Assembly (NCBI RefSeq): GCF_020991415.1
Contig: NZ_JAJMOY010000001.1
Span: forward strand, 310,001 to 374,000
From: Flavobacterium sp. ENC
GTDB taxonomy: Bacteria > Bacteroidota > Bacteroidia > Flavobacteriales > Flavobacteriaceae
Length of the DNA: 64,000 bases
Direction of reading: 5' to 3'
In this document: piece by piece, positions 48,695 through 56,297 of the stretch
How the letters are laid out: each line of letters starts with the position of its first letter
Numbering within the stretch: the first letter of the stretch is position 1
Position numbers and translations under genes: made by a program
The notes under the pieces: model-generated
The model's input: only the letters and a program-made list of their open reading frames with translations
What the model was told of the DNA's origin: nothing
Database searches by the model: none

Positions 48695-50059
48695 ATGAGA
48701 AGCATTTTAATTATTGGAGCTGGTCGTTCTGCCTCTTCGCTGATCCGTTATTTACTTTCCAAATCAGAGAGTGAAAATCTACACCTTGTTGTAGCCGACT
48801 TATCGTTAGCCCTGGCAGAAAAAAAGACGCAGCAACATCCGAATGCCACCCCAATAGCTTTAGACATATTTAATATTACCGAAAGAAAAGAAGCAATAGA
48901 AAAAGCGTCTATTGTCATATCAATGCTTCCCGCACATTTACATATTGAGATTGCCAAAGACTGTATCCAATTCGGAAAACACCTTGTCACCGCTTCTTAT
49001 ATAAGTGATGCCATGCAGGCCTTAAATGAAGAAGCCAAAGAAAACAACCTGATTTTCATGAACGAAATTGGTCTTGACCCCGGAATAGACCATATGAGTG
49101 CCATGAAGGTCATTGATGAAATCAGGGTAAAAGGCGGAAAAATGCTGCTTTTTGAATCTTTTTGCGGCGGATTGGTCGCTCCTGAATCCGACAATAATTT
49201 ATGGAATTATAAATTTACATGGGCACCCCGAAACGTAGTCTTAGCAGGACAGGGAGGCGCCGCCAAGTTTGTTCAGGAAGGTACTTACAAATACATTCCG
49301 TATTGCAATTTATTCCGAAGAACTGAATTCCTTGAGGTGGAAGGTTACGGAAAATTTGAAGCGTACTCGAATCGGGATTCGCTAAAATACCGCTCTATTT
49401 ACGGATTAGATGATATCCTGACGTTATACAGAGGAACCATCAGAAGAGTGGGTTATTCGAAAGCCTGGAATATGTTTGTGCAGCTTGGAATGACGGATGA
49501 CAGTTATATCATGGAAGATTCCGAAAACATGAGCTATCGCCAGTTTGTAAATTCTTTTTTACCGTATCATCCCACCGATTCTGTTGAAATCAAGACCCGA
49601 TTAATCTTAAAAATTGATCAGGACGATATTATGTGGGACAAACTTCTGGAACTGGATTTGTTCAATCCGCATAAAAAAGTAAATTTATCAAATGCCACTC
49701 CGGCTCAGATTTTAGAAAAAATACTTTCCGACAGCTGGACATTAGAGCCAGACGACAAAGATATGATTGTCATGTACCACAAATTCGGATACGAAATCAA
49801 CGGCGAGAAAAAGCAAATCGATTCTAAAATGGTTTGCATCGGAGACGATCAGACCTATACCGCGATGGCAAAAACAGTCGGTCTACCGGTTGCCATGGCT
49901 ACTTTATTGATTTTGAATGGAAAAATCACAACCCCCGGCGTTCAGCTTCCGATAAACAAAGAAGTGTATCTGCCTATTTTAAAAGAATTAGAAGAGTATG
50001 GTGTTGTTTTCAACGAACAGACCATGCCTTACTTTGGATATAATCCGGACTTGTTTTAG
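48695..50059 (+). CDS. Saccharopine dehydrogenase family protein
   Basis: This 454-residue protein starts with a Rossmann site (SILIIGAGRSASSLIRYLL) and contains NEIGLDPGIDHMSAMKVIDE, the substrate-domain motif of saccharopine reductases and lysine-ketoglutarate reductase/saccharopine dehydrogenases, plus FESFCGGLVAPESDNN. It would act in lysine catabolism or a related amino acid step with NAD(P). The leader is only about 12 bases, and paired operators suggest tight control. It is transcribed alone and closed by a strong terminator. Confidence 0.88.
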   Translation: MRSILIIGAGRSASSLIRYLLSKSESENLHLVVADLSLALAEKKTQQHPNATPIALDIFNITERKEAIEKASIVISMLPAHLHIEIAKDCIQFGKHLVTASYISDAMQALNEEAKENNLIFMNEIGLDPGIDHMSAMKVIDEIRVKGGKMLLFESFCGGLVAPESDNNLWNYKFTWAPRNVVLAGQGGAAKFVQEGTYKYIPYCNLFRRTEFLEVEGYGKFEAYSNRDSLKYRSIYGLDDILTLYRGTIRRVGYSKAWNMFVQLGMTDDSYIMEDSENMSYRQFVNSFLPYHPTDSVEIKTRLILKIDQDDIMWDKLLELDLFNPHKKVNLSNATPAQILEKILSDSWTLEPDDKDMIVMYHKFGYEINGEKKQIDSKMVCIGDDQTYTAMAKTVGLPVAMATLLILNGKITTPGVQLPINKEVYLPILKELEEYGVVFNEQTMPYFGYNPDLF

Positions 50060-50106
50060 TCCGGATTTATTTATTTTTTTTGAGAATTTTTTTAGTTTTT
50101 AATTTT

Positions 50107-50142
50107 ATCCGCTTCTAAAGTTTTTAGAAGCGGATTTTTTTA
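50107..50142 (+). terminator. Terminator after the saccharopine dehydrogenase-like gene
   Basis: ATCCGCTTCTAA pairs with TTAGAAGCGGAT across a short loop (50107-50135) and is followed by TTTTTT. Confidence 0.88.
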
Positions 50143-50146
50143 TTTT

Positions 50147-51373
50147 TTACTTATCGTTTTTAATTGTTATTGGTAAAGCATATGTTACCCGCACAGGCTT
50201 ACCTTCCTGCGTCGCCGGATTCCATTTTGGGGAAAGTTTTAAAACTCTTGTTGCTTCATCACCTAAGCCATTTCCTAAATCTTTTATAATTTTTATTTCA
50301 GACAAACTTCCGTCTTTTTCAACCATAAACTCCATTAATACTTTTCCCTCTATTTTGTTTTTGGATGCTTCTGCCGGCATTTTGAAATTTTTACCAATAA
50401 ATTTGTAGAATTCGACCATTCCACCCGGGAATTCGGGGCCTTTTACACTAGTAGTATCGTAGCTAATAGCAAATCCTTCCTTCAATTTTGGGGAACTTTT
50501 TTCTGTCTGAGCGATTGTTCTGCTGCTAAAAACAAGCAACAACAAAGTACCCACAATGCTTACGGTACATATTTTCAATACTACTTTAATCGGAGATTCT
50601 TTTTTGGTCATCATAAGTAAACGTTTTTTAGTTATTAGATAATTGATGTTACTCGCCAGAGCAACCGTATTTTTATTCAAAGCAAAATCAAGCAATAGCT
50701 TTTGATAATTTTCAACTGATTTGAACTGAACATTTACCGCTTCATCAGCCAAAAATTCATGATTGAGTTTGATGGCTTTTTTATAGAAGACAAGCAATGG
50801 ATTAAACCAAAAGACGATTTGCAGCATCTCGATAAAAAGAAGATCCAAAGTGTGTTTTTGCTGTAAATGCGCTTTTTCATGCGCTATTAATTCTGATGGA
50901 ATTTTACCTTTTTCGAATTCCTCTTTATTGATGAAAATCGTATTCAAAAAGGAGTGTGGCAAAACAGTTTCCTGTAGCAACACTATTTTTTCATCATTTA
51001 TTACCAGTACTTTACTTCTCCTGGTTTTTTTATAAAATGAATAGAGATTTACAAAAAAACGAATAGCGAATAAGCTGACTATGAAAACATAAATCGAAAG
51101 GATTAAACCGATTATAAAATCATTTACTGAGATGGAGCTTAGGTTTTCAGTACCTTTTTGAATCACCAGTTCATTCAGCTGAACAATTCCGGTTTCATTC
51201 GAAATAACCGATTGAAATGAAACAAGCTGAAGGGGAATAACCAAACTAAAAAACAGGCTCAAAAGTAAATACGCCCTGTTGAAACGAAGCATTTTTTCGT
51301 TTTCCAGCCACAATTTATATACCGCATAAAAAACAAAAAGCAGTATTCCGGATTTTAAAAGATAGGTGATCAT
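50147..51373 (-). CDS. BlaR1-like M56 metallopeptidase with TonB-like C-terminus
   Basis: This 408-residue membrane protein has four N-terminal hydrophobic segments, the zinc-metallopeptidase HExxH in LIAHEKAHLQQKHTL, and a C-terminal TonB-like domain (PEFPGGMVEFYKFIGKNFK; GKVLMEFMVEKDGSLSEIKIIKDLG). It overlaps the BlaI-type gene by 4 bases. In known systems the peptidase, once activated, leads to cleavage of the BlaI repressor and derepression of target genes. The TonB-like tail is typical of Bacteroidota versions. The signal is unknown; no beta-lactamase lies nearby. Confidence 0.9.
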   Translation of the reverse strand: MITYLLKSGILLFVFYAVYKLWLENEKMLRFNRAYLLLSLFFSLVIPLQLVSFQSVISNETGIVQLNELVIQKGTENLSSISVNDFIIGLILSIYVFIVSLFAIRFFVNLYSFYKKTRRSKVLVINDEKIVLLQETVLPHSFLNTIFINKEEFEKGKIPSELIAHEKAHLQQKHTLDLLFIEMLQIVFWFNPLLVFYKKAIKLNHEFLADEAVNVQFKSVENYQKLLLDFALNKNTVALASNINYLITKKRLLMMTKKESPIKVVLKICTVSIVGTLLLLVFSSRTIAQTEKSSPKLKEGFAISYDTTSVKGPEFPGGMVEFYKFIGKNFKMPAEASKNKIEGKVLMEFMVEKDGSLSEIKIIKDLGNGLGDEATRVLKLSPKWNPATQEGKPVRVTYALPITIKNDK

Positions 51374-51741
51374 TTTTTCTTTTTTTGAATTTGCGAATCG
51401 ATTATTTTTCTAAGTTCTTCCAATTCAGAAGTGCTAAGATTGGTTTCGGTCGTAAAAAACGAAGCAAACTGCGAGGCCGAATTATTAAAGAAATTGCTAA
51501 TCAGTCCGTTGACGTGTTTGGAAAAATAAACCGTCTTTTCGACCAAAGGATAATATTCCCTTGAATTCCCGAATTCATTATAAGCTACGAATTTCTTGTC
51601 GATCATTCGTTTCAGCAAAGTCGCGACTGTAGTCGTTGCCGGTTTTGGATCGGGATACGCTTCAAGCAAATCTTTCATAAAAGCCTTTTCAAGCTTCCAC
51701 AGATGCTCCATTAATTGTTCTTCTGAGTTTGATAATTGCAT
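51370..51741 (-). CDS. BlaI/MecI/CopY family transcriptional repressor
   Basis: This 123-residue protein has the Penicillinase_R winged helix (SNSEEQLMEHLWKLEKAFMKDLLEAYPDPKPATTTVATLLKRMIDKKFVAY). It would repress its own operon and perhaps others, and be released by the M56 peptidase encoded with it. Neither beta-lactam nor copper genes are adjacent, so the trigger cannot be named. Confidence 0.93.
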   Translation of the reverse strand: MQLSNSEEQLMEHLWKLEKAFMKDLLEAYPDPKPATTTVATLLKRMIDKKFVAYNEFGNSREYYPLVEKTVYFSKHVNGLISNFFNNSASQFASFFTTETNLSTSELEELRKIIDSQIQKKKK

Positions 51742-52208
51742 TTTTTGAGGTTCTAAGGTTCTGATTTACTAAGTTTTTGAGTTTTTTTTGCCACTAATTA
51801 CACGAATTTTCGCGAATTTTTATTTTGCCACAGATTAATTGATTTCAATGATTTAATGTATGTTTTATTTTTTTTACTCTACACTTATAGTTGTTGCTCT
51901 ACAAATGTAGAGATTAATTTTTAATGTGCAAGAGAATTTTAGAAAAAAGGTTTTTTTAAGGTACAAAGAGGCAAAGGTGCTAAGGTTTTTTCTTAGGTCC
52001 TGAGGTTTTCTTTTGAGGTTCAGTAGGCAGGTGCAAAGAGGCAGAGGCTCAAAGGAACAAAGGCTTTTTTGAGAGGCAAAGGTGCATAGATGCAGAGGTA
52101 CAAAGGTTTTTTCAATAGCCCCCAGCTTTAGCTGGGGGTTTACAATAGTGCAGAAGAAAATGGCTTTAGCCAAATAATTAACCCGAAGATTAAAAATTTC
52201 GATTAAAG
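51742..52208. other. Gene-free region of repeats
   Basis: The stretch holds a CCACAGATT-family fragment (51788-51850), repeated AAAGGTGCAAAGAGGCA-like words (51955-52110) with inverted counterparts at 52262-52316, and a perfect CCCCCAGC/GCTGGGGG hairpin near 52121-52139. The only open frame, on the minus strand, is repeat-derived and repetitive in composition, so I do not call a gene. Confidence 0.7.
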
Positions 52209-52238
52209 CAAAAAAAAACTCCGGCTAAAAGCCGGAGT
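52209..52238 (-). terminator. Terminator of the M20 dipeptidase gene
   Basis: ACTCCGGCT (52218-52226) and AGCCGGAGT (52230-52238) are perfect reverse complements. On the minus strand the hairpin is followed by a run of T. It lies about 80 bases after the dipeptidase stop. Confidence 0.85.
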
Positions 52239-52317
52239 CTCTATAATTTAAAACACATACGGTGCCAAAACCTTTGCACCTTTGCTCCTATGTTCCTTTG
52301 CACCTTTTTCCAAAAAC

Positions 52318-53706
52318 CTATTTCGAAAGCTCTACAAAATACTTATAAAACAACGGAATCGTTTCAATTCCTTTCAGGTAATTAAAGATTCCGAAATGCT
52401 CGTTTGGCGAGTGAATCGCGTCACTGTCCAATCCGAAGCCCATAAGGATGGTTTTGCTTTTTAATTCTTTTTCGAACAAAGCTACAATTGGAATACTTCC
52501 ACCGGAACGAACCGGAATTGCCGGAACTCCGAAAGTTTCCGTATACGCCATGTTTGCCGCTTTGTACCCAATACTGTCAATTGGCGTTACATAGCCCTGT
52601 CCTCCGTGGTGAGGCGTCACCTTTACAGTAACTCCTGACGGTGCAATGCTTGTAAAATGTTTTGTGAAAAGTTCTGTGATTTCATGCCAGTCCTGATTTG
52701 GAACCAAACGCATCGAGATTTTAGCGAAAGCTTTGCTTGCAATAACCGTTTTGGCACCTTCACCCTGATATCCGCCCCAGATTCCGTTTACGTCTAACGT
52801 TGGACGAATCGAGTTGCGTTCGTTGGTTACGTATCCTTTTTCACCATAAACATCGTTTAGCGCCAAGGCATTTTTATATTTTTCCAAACTGAAAGGCGCT
52901 TTTGCCATTTCAGCTCTTTCTTCAGTAGATAATTCCTGAACGTTATCGTAGAAACCCGGAATCGTAATATGATTGTCTTCATCATGAAGTGAAGCGATCA
53001 TTTTTGCCAGAACGTTAATCGGATTCGCTACTGCTCCACCGTATAAACCGGAATGTAAATCACGATTCGGCCCCGTAACTTCTACCTCAACATAACTCAA
53101 ACCACGTAAACCTGTCGTGATTGACGGCTGTTGGTTCGAAATCATTCCGGTATCTGAAATTAGAATCACGTCGTTTTTCAGTTTTTCCTGATTGCGTTCT
53201 ACGAACCAGGCCAAACTTGCCGAACCTACTTCTTCTTCGCCTTCAATCATGAATTTTACGTTACAAGGCAATGTATTGGTTTGCACCATTAGCTCTAAAG
53301 CTTTTACGTGCATGTACATTTGTCCTTTGTCATCACAGGCACCACGGGCAAAAATAGCGCCTTCCGGATGAATTTCCGTGTTTTTGATTACGGGTTCAAA
53401 TGGTGGCGATGTCCATAATTCGATTGGATCCGGTGGTTGTACATCATAATGTCCGTATACGAGAACGGTAGGCAGATTAGGGTCGATTATTTTCTCTCCG
53501 TAGATGATTGGATACCCCGGAGTATCGCAAATTTCGACAAAATCGCAGCCTGCTTTCGATAAACTTTCCTTTACAGCTTCGGCCGTGTCAATAACATCTT
53601 GCGAATATGCGGTGTCGGCACTTACCGACGGAATTTTTAATAATTCGATCAACTCATTGATAAAGCGATCTTTATGTTGTTGAACGTAAGATTTTATATT
53701 TTCCAT
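52318..53706 (-). CDS. M20 family metallodipeptidase
   Basis: This 462-residue protein shows the M20 metal ligands: His in LVYGHYDVQPPDP, Asp in GACDDKGQMYMHV, Glu pair in IEGEEEVGSAS, Asp in LISDTGM and a C-terminal His in DAIHSPNEHFG. A dimerisation lid is inserted in the middle (about 190-310). It hydrolyses dipeptides in the cytoplasm. Length and motif order match the PepV/CNDP-type dipeptidases. It has a -7-like TATTTTTG at 53736-53729. Confidence 0.93.
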   Translation of the reverse strand: MENIKSYVQQHKDRFINELIELLKIPSVSADTAYSQDVIDTAEAVKESLSKAGCDFVEICDTPGYPIIYGEKIIDPNLPTVLVYGHYDVQPPDPIELWTSPPFEPVIKNTEIHPEGAIFARGACDDKGQMYMHVKALELMVQTNTLPCNVKFMIEGEEEVGSASLAWFVERNQEKLKNDVILISDTGMISNQQPSITTGLRGLSYVEVEVTGPNRDLHSGLYGGAVANPINVLAKMIASLHDEDNHITIPGFYDNVQELSTEERAEMAKAPFSLEKYKNALALNDVYGEKGYVTNERNSIRPTLDVNGIWGGYQGEGAKTVIASKAFAKISMRLVPNQDWHEITELFTKHFTSIAPSGVTVKVTPHHGGQGYVTPIDSIGYKAANMAYTETFGVPAIPVRSGGSIPIVALFEKELKSKTILMGFGLDSDAIHSPNEHFGIFNYLKGIETIPLFYKYFVELSK

Positions 53707-53771
53707 TTATTTAATTTTTACAGAAATTCAAAAATACAAAAAATAGAATTAATATTTTTTTGCAAAAATGC

Positions 53772-53801
53772 TTTGAAATTTAGAAGTTATGTTTATCTTT
53801 G
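53772..53801 (+). promoter_or_regulatory. Promoter of tRNA-Leu
   Basis: TTTG (53772-53775) and TATCTTTG (53794-53801) with an 18-base spacer match the Bacteroidota promoter consensus exactly. The tRNA begins 14 bases later. Confidence 0.8.
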
Positions 53802-53814
53802 CACCCACAATTGA

Positions 53815-53896
53815 GCGGATATGGTGAAATTGGTAGACATGCCAGACTTAGGATCTGGTGCCGCAAGGCGTGTAGGTTCGAGTCCTATTATCCGCA
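53815..53896 (+). tRNA. tRNA-Leu, anticodon TAG
   Basis: The 5' GCGGATA pairs with TATCCGC at the 3' end, followed by discriminator A. The anticodon stem CCAGA/TCTGG encloses CTTAGGA, so the anticodon is TAG (reading CUA/CUG codons). A variable arm and the GGTTCGAGTCC T-arm are present, as expected for a class II tRNA. CCA is not encoded. Confidence 0.95.
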
Positions 53897-53899
53897 CTT

Positions 53900-53935
53900 A
53901 AGGAGATACTATTAAACAGTATCTCCTTTTTTTTT
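53900..53935 (+). terminator. Terminator of tRNA-Leu
   Basis: AAGGAGATACT pairs perfectly with AGTATCTCCTT (11 bases) across ATTAAAC and a T-run follows. It closes the tRNA unit, and accessory DNA starts just beyond it. Confidence 0.92.
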
Positions 53936-53956
53936 GACAATAAAAATCTATGACAC

Positions 53957-53971
53957 AAACAGTTACTGTTT
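53957..53971. repeat. Short palindrome at the left edge of accessory DNA
   Basis: AAACAG and CTGTTT are separated by TTA. The site lies between the tRNA terminator and the recombinase module and could be part of a recombination site, but no direct evidence supports that. Confidence 0.4.
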
Positions 53972-54008
53972 AGTCATTTTAGTTCGATTTTTTTTACTGT
54001 TTAAAATC

Positions 54009-54020
54009 CTTACAGTCGTA
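54009..54020. repeat. Left direct repeat flanking the recombinase module
   Basis: CTTACAGTCGTA here matches CTTACAGGCGTA at 55859-55870 (11 of 12 bases). Both are preceded by TTTAAAATC. The copies bracket the small gene and the serine recombinase. Confidence 0.5.
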
Positions 54021-54028
54021 AGAACTAT

Positions 54029-54250
54029 TTAAAAACCTTTGTTTATGGTGGTTTTATGGCATTTTTCCAAAGTTCGATTTCTCTTTAGAGTTCCGGCGTT
54101 TTTCGCATCTTCAGGCTTATTGCGATTTTTCGATATCAGATAAAGAAAGTCTAATATAACAGCCGCTTCACCATCATCCACCTCGATGCCATTTTTCGCT
54201 AACATCGCTATTGCCCTGTTAACTGAAATCCTTCTATCTATAAAATTCAT
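54029..54250 (-). CDS. Small companion protein of the serine recombinase
   Basis: From the ATG at 54250 the protein has 73 residues, with ISVNRAIAMLAKNGIEVDDGEAAVILDFLYLISKN followed by a basic tail. It overlaps the recombinase stop by about 17 bases, so the two are translated together. I recall similar short proteins following recombinase genes in Bacteroidota mobile elements, but I cannot name the family. A helical, possibly DNA-contacting accessory role is a guess. A GTG two codons earlier is an alternative start. Confidence 0.75.
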   Translation of the reverse strand: MNFIDRRISVNRAIAMLAKNGIEVDDGEAAVILDFLYLISKNRNKPEDAKNAGTLKRNRTLEKCHKTTINKGF

Positions 54251-55733
54251 ATTCACTGTTTTTTTTGTTTTTTTTTGATGTTAATATTTTTGATAGTGCA
54301 CCGTTCAATTCCAAGGAAATGTTTCCTGTTTGGAAATCAACCTTAACAGGTGGAATTAGATTGACAAGATATTTTTTATTTGCTGTATCCAAACTTGAGA
54401 AACCTTTAAAGATATCTACAAATGGTTTGCTTGCCAATTGGCTTTGCTCTTCAATACTCTTTAATTTGATATTGATGTCCTGCAGCTCACTTTTCAAGCA
54501 TTTAGAATTGGCCAGGCTCTCTTTTTTTAACTCGCTATAATCATCATATTTCAGTGTATCCACTACAAATAACTTCCGGGCTTTGGAAAGGATTGAATTC
54601 TCCTCATTTAGCTTTATTGTCACCATATTTCGGTCATGTAAGTACTTTGCTTTTTGTGAATTTGTATTACAGTCTTCTAAAATAATTTTTAATAACCCAA
54701 TTGCTCCATTTGAAAGCACAATCTGTTGCAGCTTGCGTTGGTAACAATCATTGAGGAAAGGGGCGCTAATTCTTGTTTTACATCTTCCCTGACAATGATA
54801 GTATGAATACTTTTTTGTAGATCCTTGGGAAAAGCTTCCGCTTAGTTTCCTTCCGCAAAGAGGGCATGTTAAAAATCCCCTTAGAAAAAATGTCGATTTG
54901 AGAATATCAGTTTTAGCAGTAACTTTTCTTTTTGTATTAATGATATGCTGGACTTCATAAAACAATGTTTCCGATATCAATGGATCGTGGGTTCCTTTTA
55001 CCATTTGCTGTTCTTCTGAATTGAATTTTACCGGGATAAGTCCACAGTAAACGGGATTATGTATGATCCTGAAAAAATGCGATCGGGAACATTTCAAGCC
55101 TTTATCATAGGCCATATTGCGGATTTTCTCTATTTTATGGATATTTTTTGCAAGCTGATGGAAAGCCCAGCTTATAATTTCTGCATCGGGCTGTTTAGGA
55201 GCAATAATTTTTCTGCCGTCAACAAGCGTCATATTGATATATCCTATAGGAGCTTTATTAGGGTACCTGCCCATTAGTTTTGCCCGACGAATACCATTTG
55301 CCGTATTTAGAGCCCTCCTGCTGTTTTCTGCTTCCGGTACAGATAGGTAAACGGCAAGCATGACCGTACTTTCAGGAACAGAAAAATCTATAGGTTGATC
55401 AATAGCCATTGCTGTGGTCCTGTGTTTTCGAAGTATTCCTATCATCTCATAGGCAAGTTCAATATTTCGGCTAAACCGATCCCATTTTATGAAAAGTATA
55501 CTCTTGCCTTCCTTTGACTTGTTTTTAATTACTGTTATTAACTTTTTCCATTCAGGCCTGTTGAAGTTTTTGGCTGAGAAGTCCTCGCGATAAATACCTT
55601 TTACCTCTATATTGTTGAATGCACAATATTTTAATAACCGGTCTTCCTGTTCGGGCAGGGAATATCCTTTCCTTTTTTGCTCGTCTGTACTGACCCGGAT
55701 ATATAAATAGGCCGATTTAGTCTGATCATACAT
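54234..55733 (-). CDS. Large serine recombinase
   Basis: This 499-residue protein has an N-terminal resolvase domain with catalytic Ser15 (YLYIRVSTDEQKRKGYSLPEQ) and KWDRFSRNIELAYEMI. A recombinase domain follows (about 160-280), then a zinc ribbon (CPLCGRKLSGSF...YYHCQGRC) and a C-terminal coiled-coil region, as in large serine integrases. It should integrate or excise the surrounding element at short att sites. A Shine-Dalgarno AGGAGG lies upstream but is best placed for out-of-frame ATGs at 55759/55756; the ATG at 55733 is the only one that keeps the catalytic domain. Confidence 0.93.
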   Translation of the reverse strand: MYDQTKSAYLYIRVSTDEQKRKGYSLPEQEDRLLKYCAFNNIEVKGIYREDFSAKNFNRPEWKKLITVIKNKSKEGKSILFIKWDRFSRNIELAYEMIGILRKHRTTAMAIDQPIDFSVPESTVMLAVYLSVPEAENSRRALNTANGIRRAKLMGRYPNKAPIGYINMTLVDGRKIIAPKQPDAEIISWAFHQLAKNIHKIEKIRNMAYDKGLKCSRSHFFRIIHNPVYCGLIPVKFNSEEQQMVKGTHDPLISETLFYEVQHIINTKRKVTAKTDILKSTFFLRGFLTCPLCGRKLSGSFSQGSTKKYSYYHCQGRCKTRISAPFLNDCYQRKLQQIVLSNGAIGLLKIILEDCNTNSQKAKYLHDRNMVTIKLNEENSILSKARKLFVVDTLKYDDYSELKKESLANSKCLKSELQDINIKLKSIEEQSQLASKPFVDIFKGFSSLDTANKKYLVNLIPPVKVDFQTGNISLELNGALSKILTSKKNKKNSEYEFYR

Positions 55734-56297
55734 ACCTTGATTTTTAAATTTAACATCATAAATTCCTCCTAAGGGCAGACACCTTTTTTTAAAGATTATT
55801 CATTTTTACAACTATACTTGTGATAATTTGAATACAGCTTGCTTTTTAAAATCTAAATCTTACAGGCGTAGATGAGAATTTTCATGTTGTTATTGCAAGG
55901 CACGGAATAATTTAAATTTTAGTATACTTCACTGCCCAATCAAAAGCTAGGCTTTTAGTAGCTAGTCCCACACTACCACTTGAACAGCATATTGTGGAAG
56001 GTGATTTTAAGATTATCTGTATGATTGGAATTATTTACTTGCTAATTCTGAGCCAGTATGAAGAAGAAAATACAATTGATTTTCAAACATCATATAACCT
56101 ATAAAGTATTGATTTTCAATAGTCAAATTTACAATAAAATACTAAAACAGCAAACAGTGCGGTACGTCATCTTTCCTTCATCTTAGACTAGAAAACAATT
56201 CAATCATAAAAAAAATGGCAATATTTTATTTAACTTTAATGGTCGTAATAAAGGTTCAGAAACTTTTTATTTTACTCCATATTTATGAATAAGCGGT
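55734..56297. other. Gene-free region between recombinase and composite transposase
   Basis: The first 30 bases hold the recombinase leader with AGGAGG on the minus strand (55765-55770). The right direct repeat CTTACAGGCGTA lies at 55859-55870. The rest is AT-rich with no open frame of note and no clear terminal inverted repeat for the downstream gene. TATTTATG near 56278 matches the -7 consensus in 7 of 8 positions. Confidence 0.5.
55859..55870. repeat. Right direct repeat flanking the recombinase module
   Basis: CTTACAGGCGTA is an 11-of-12 match to 54009-54020, in the same orientation, with TTTAAAATC a few bases upstream in each. This is a candidate half of an att pair. Confidence 0.5.

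Noticed and set aside
51874-52173. Open frame of 99 codons on the minus strand
   Set aside because: It runs through the AAAGGTGCAAAG repeats and gives a repetitive Leu/Cys/Thr-rich text with no family features.
53815-53896. tRNA-Leu 3' end as the attachment site of the island
   Set aside because: I saw no second copy of the tRNA 3' sequence in the window, and large serine recombinases seldom use tRNA ends. Tyrosine integrases do, and none is seen here.
55640-55775. Frameshift expression of the recombinase from the Shine-Dalgarno-linked ATG via an AAAAAA run
   Set aside because: A shift at that run would remove the catalytic YIRVSTDEQ segment, so the product could not be an active recombinase. 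The ATG at 55733 is simpler.
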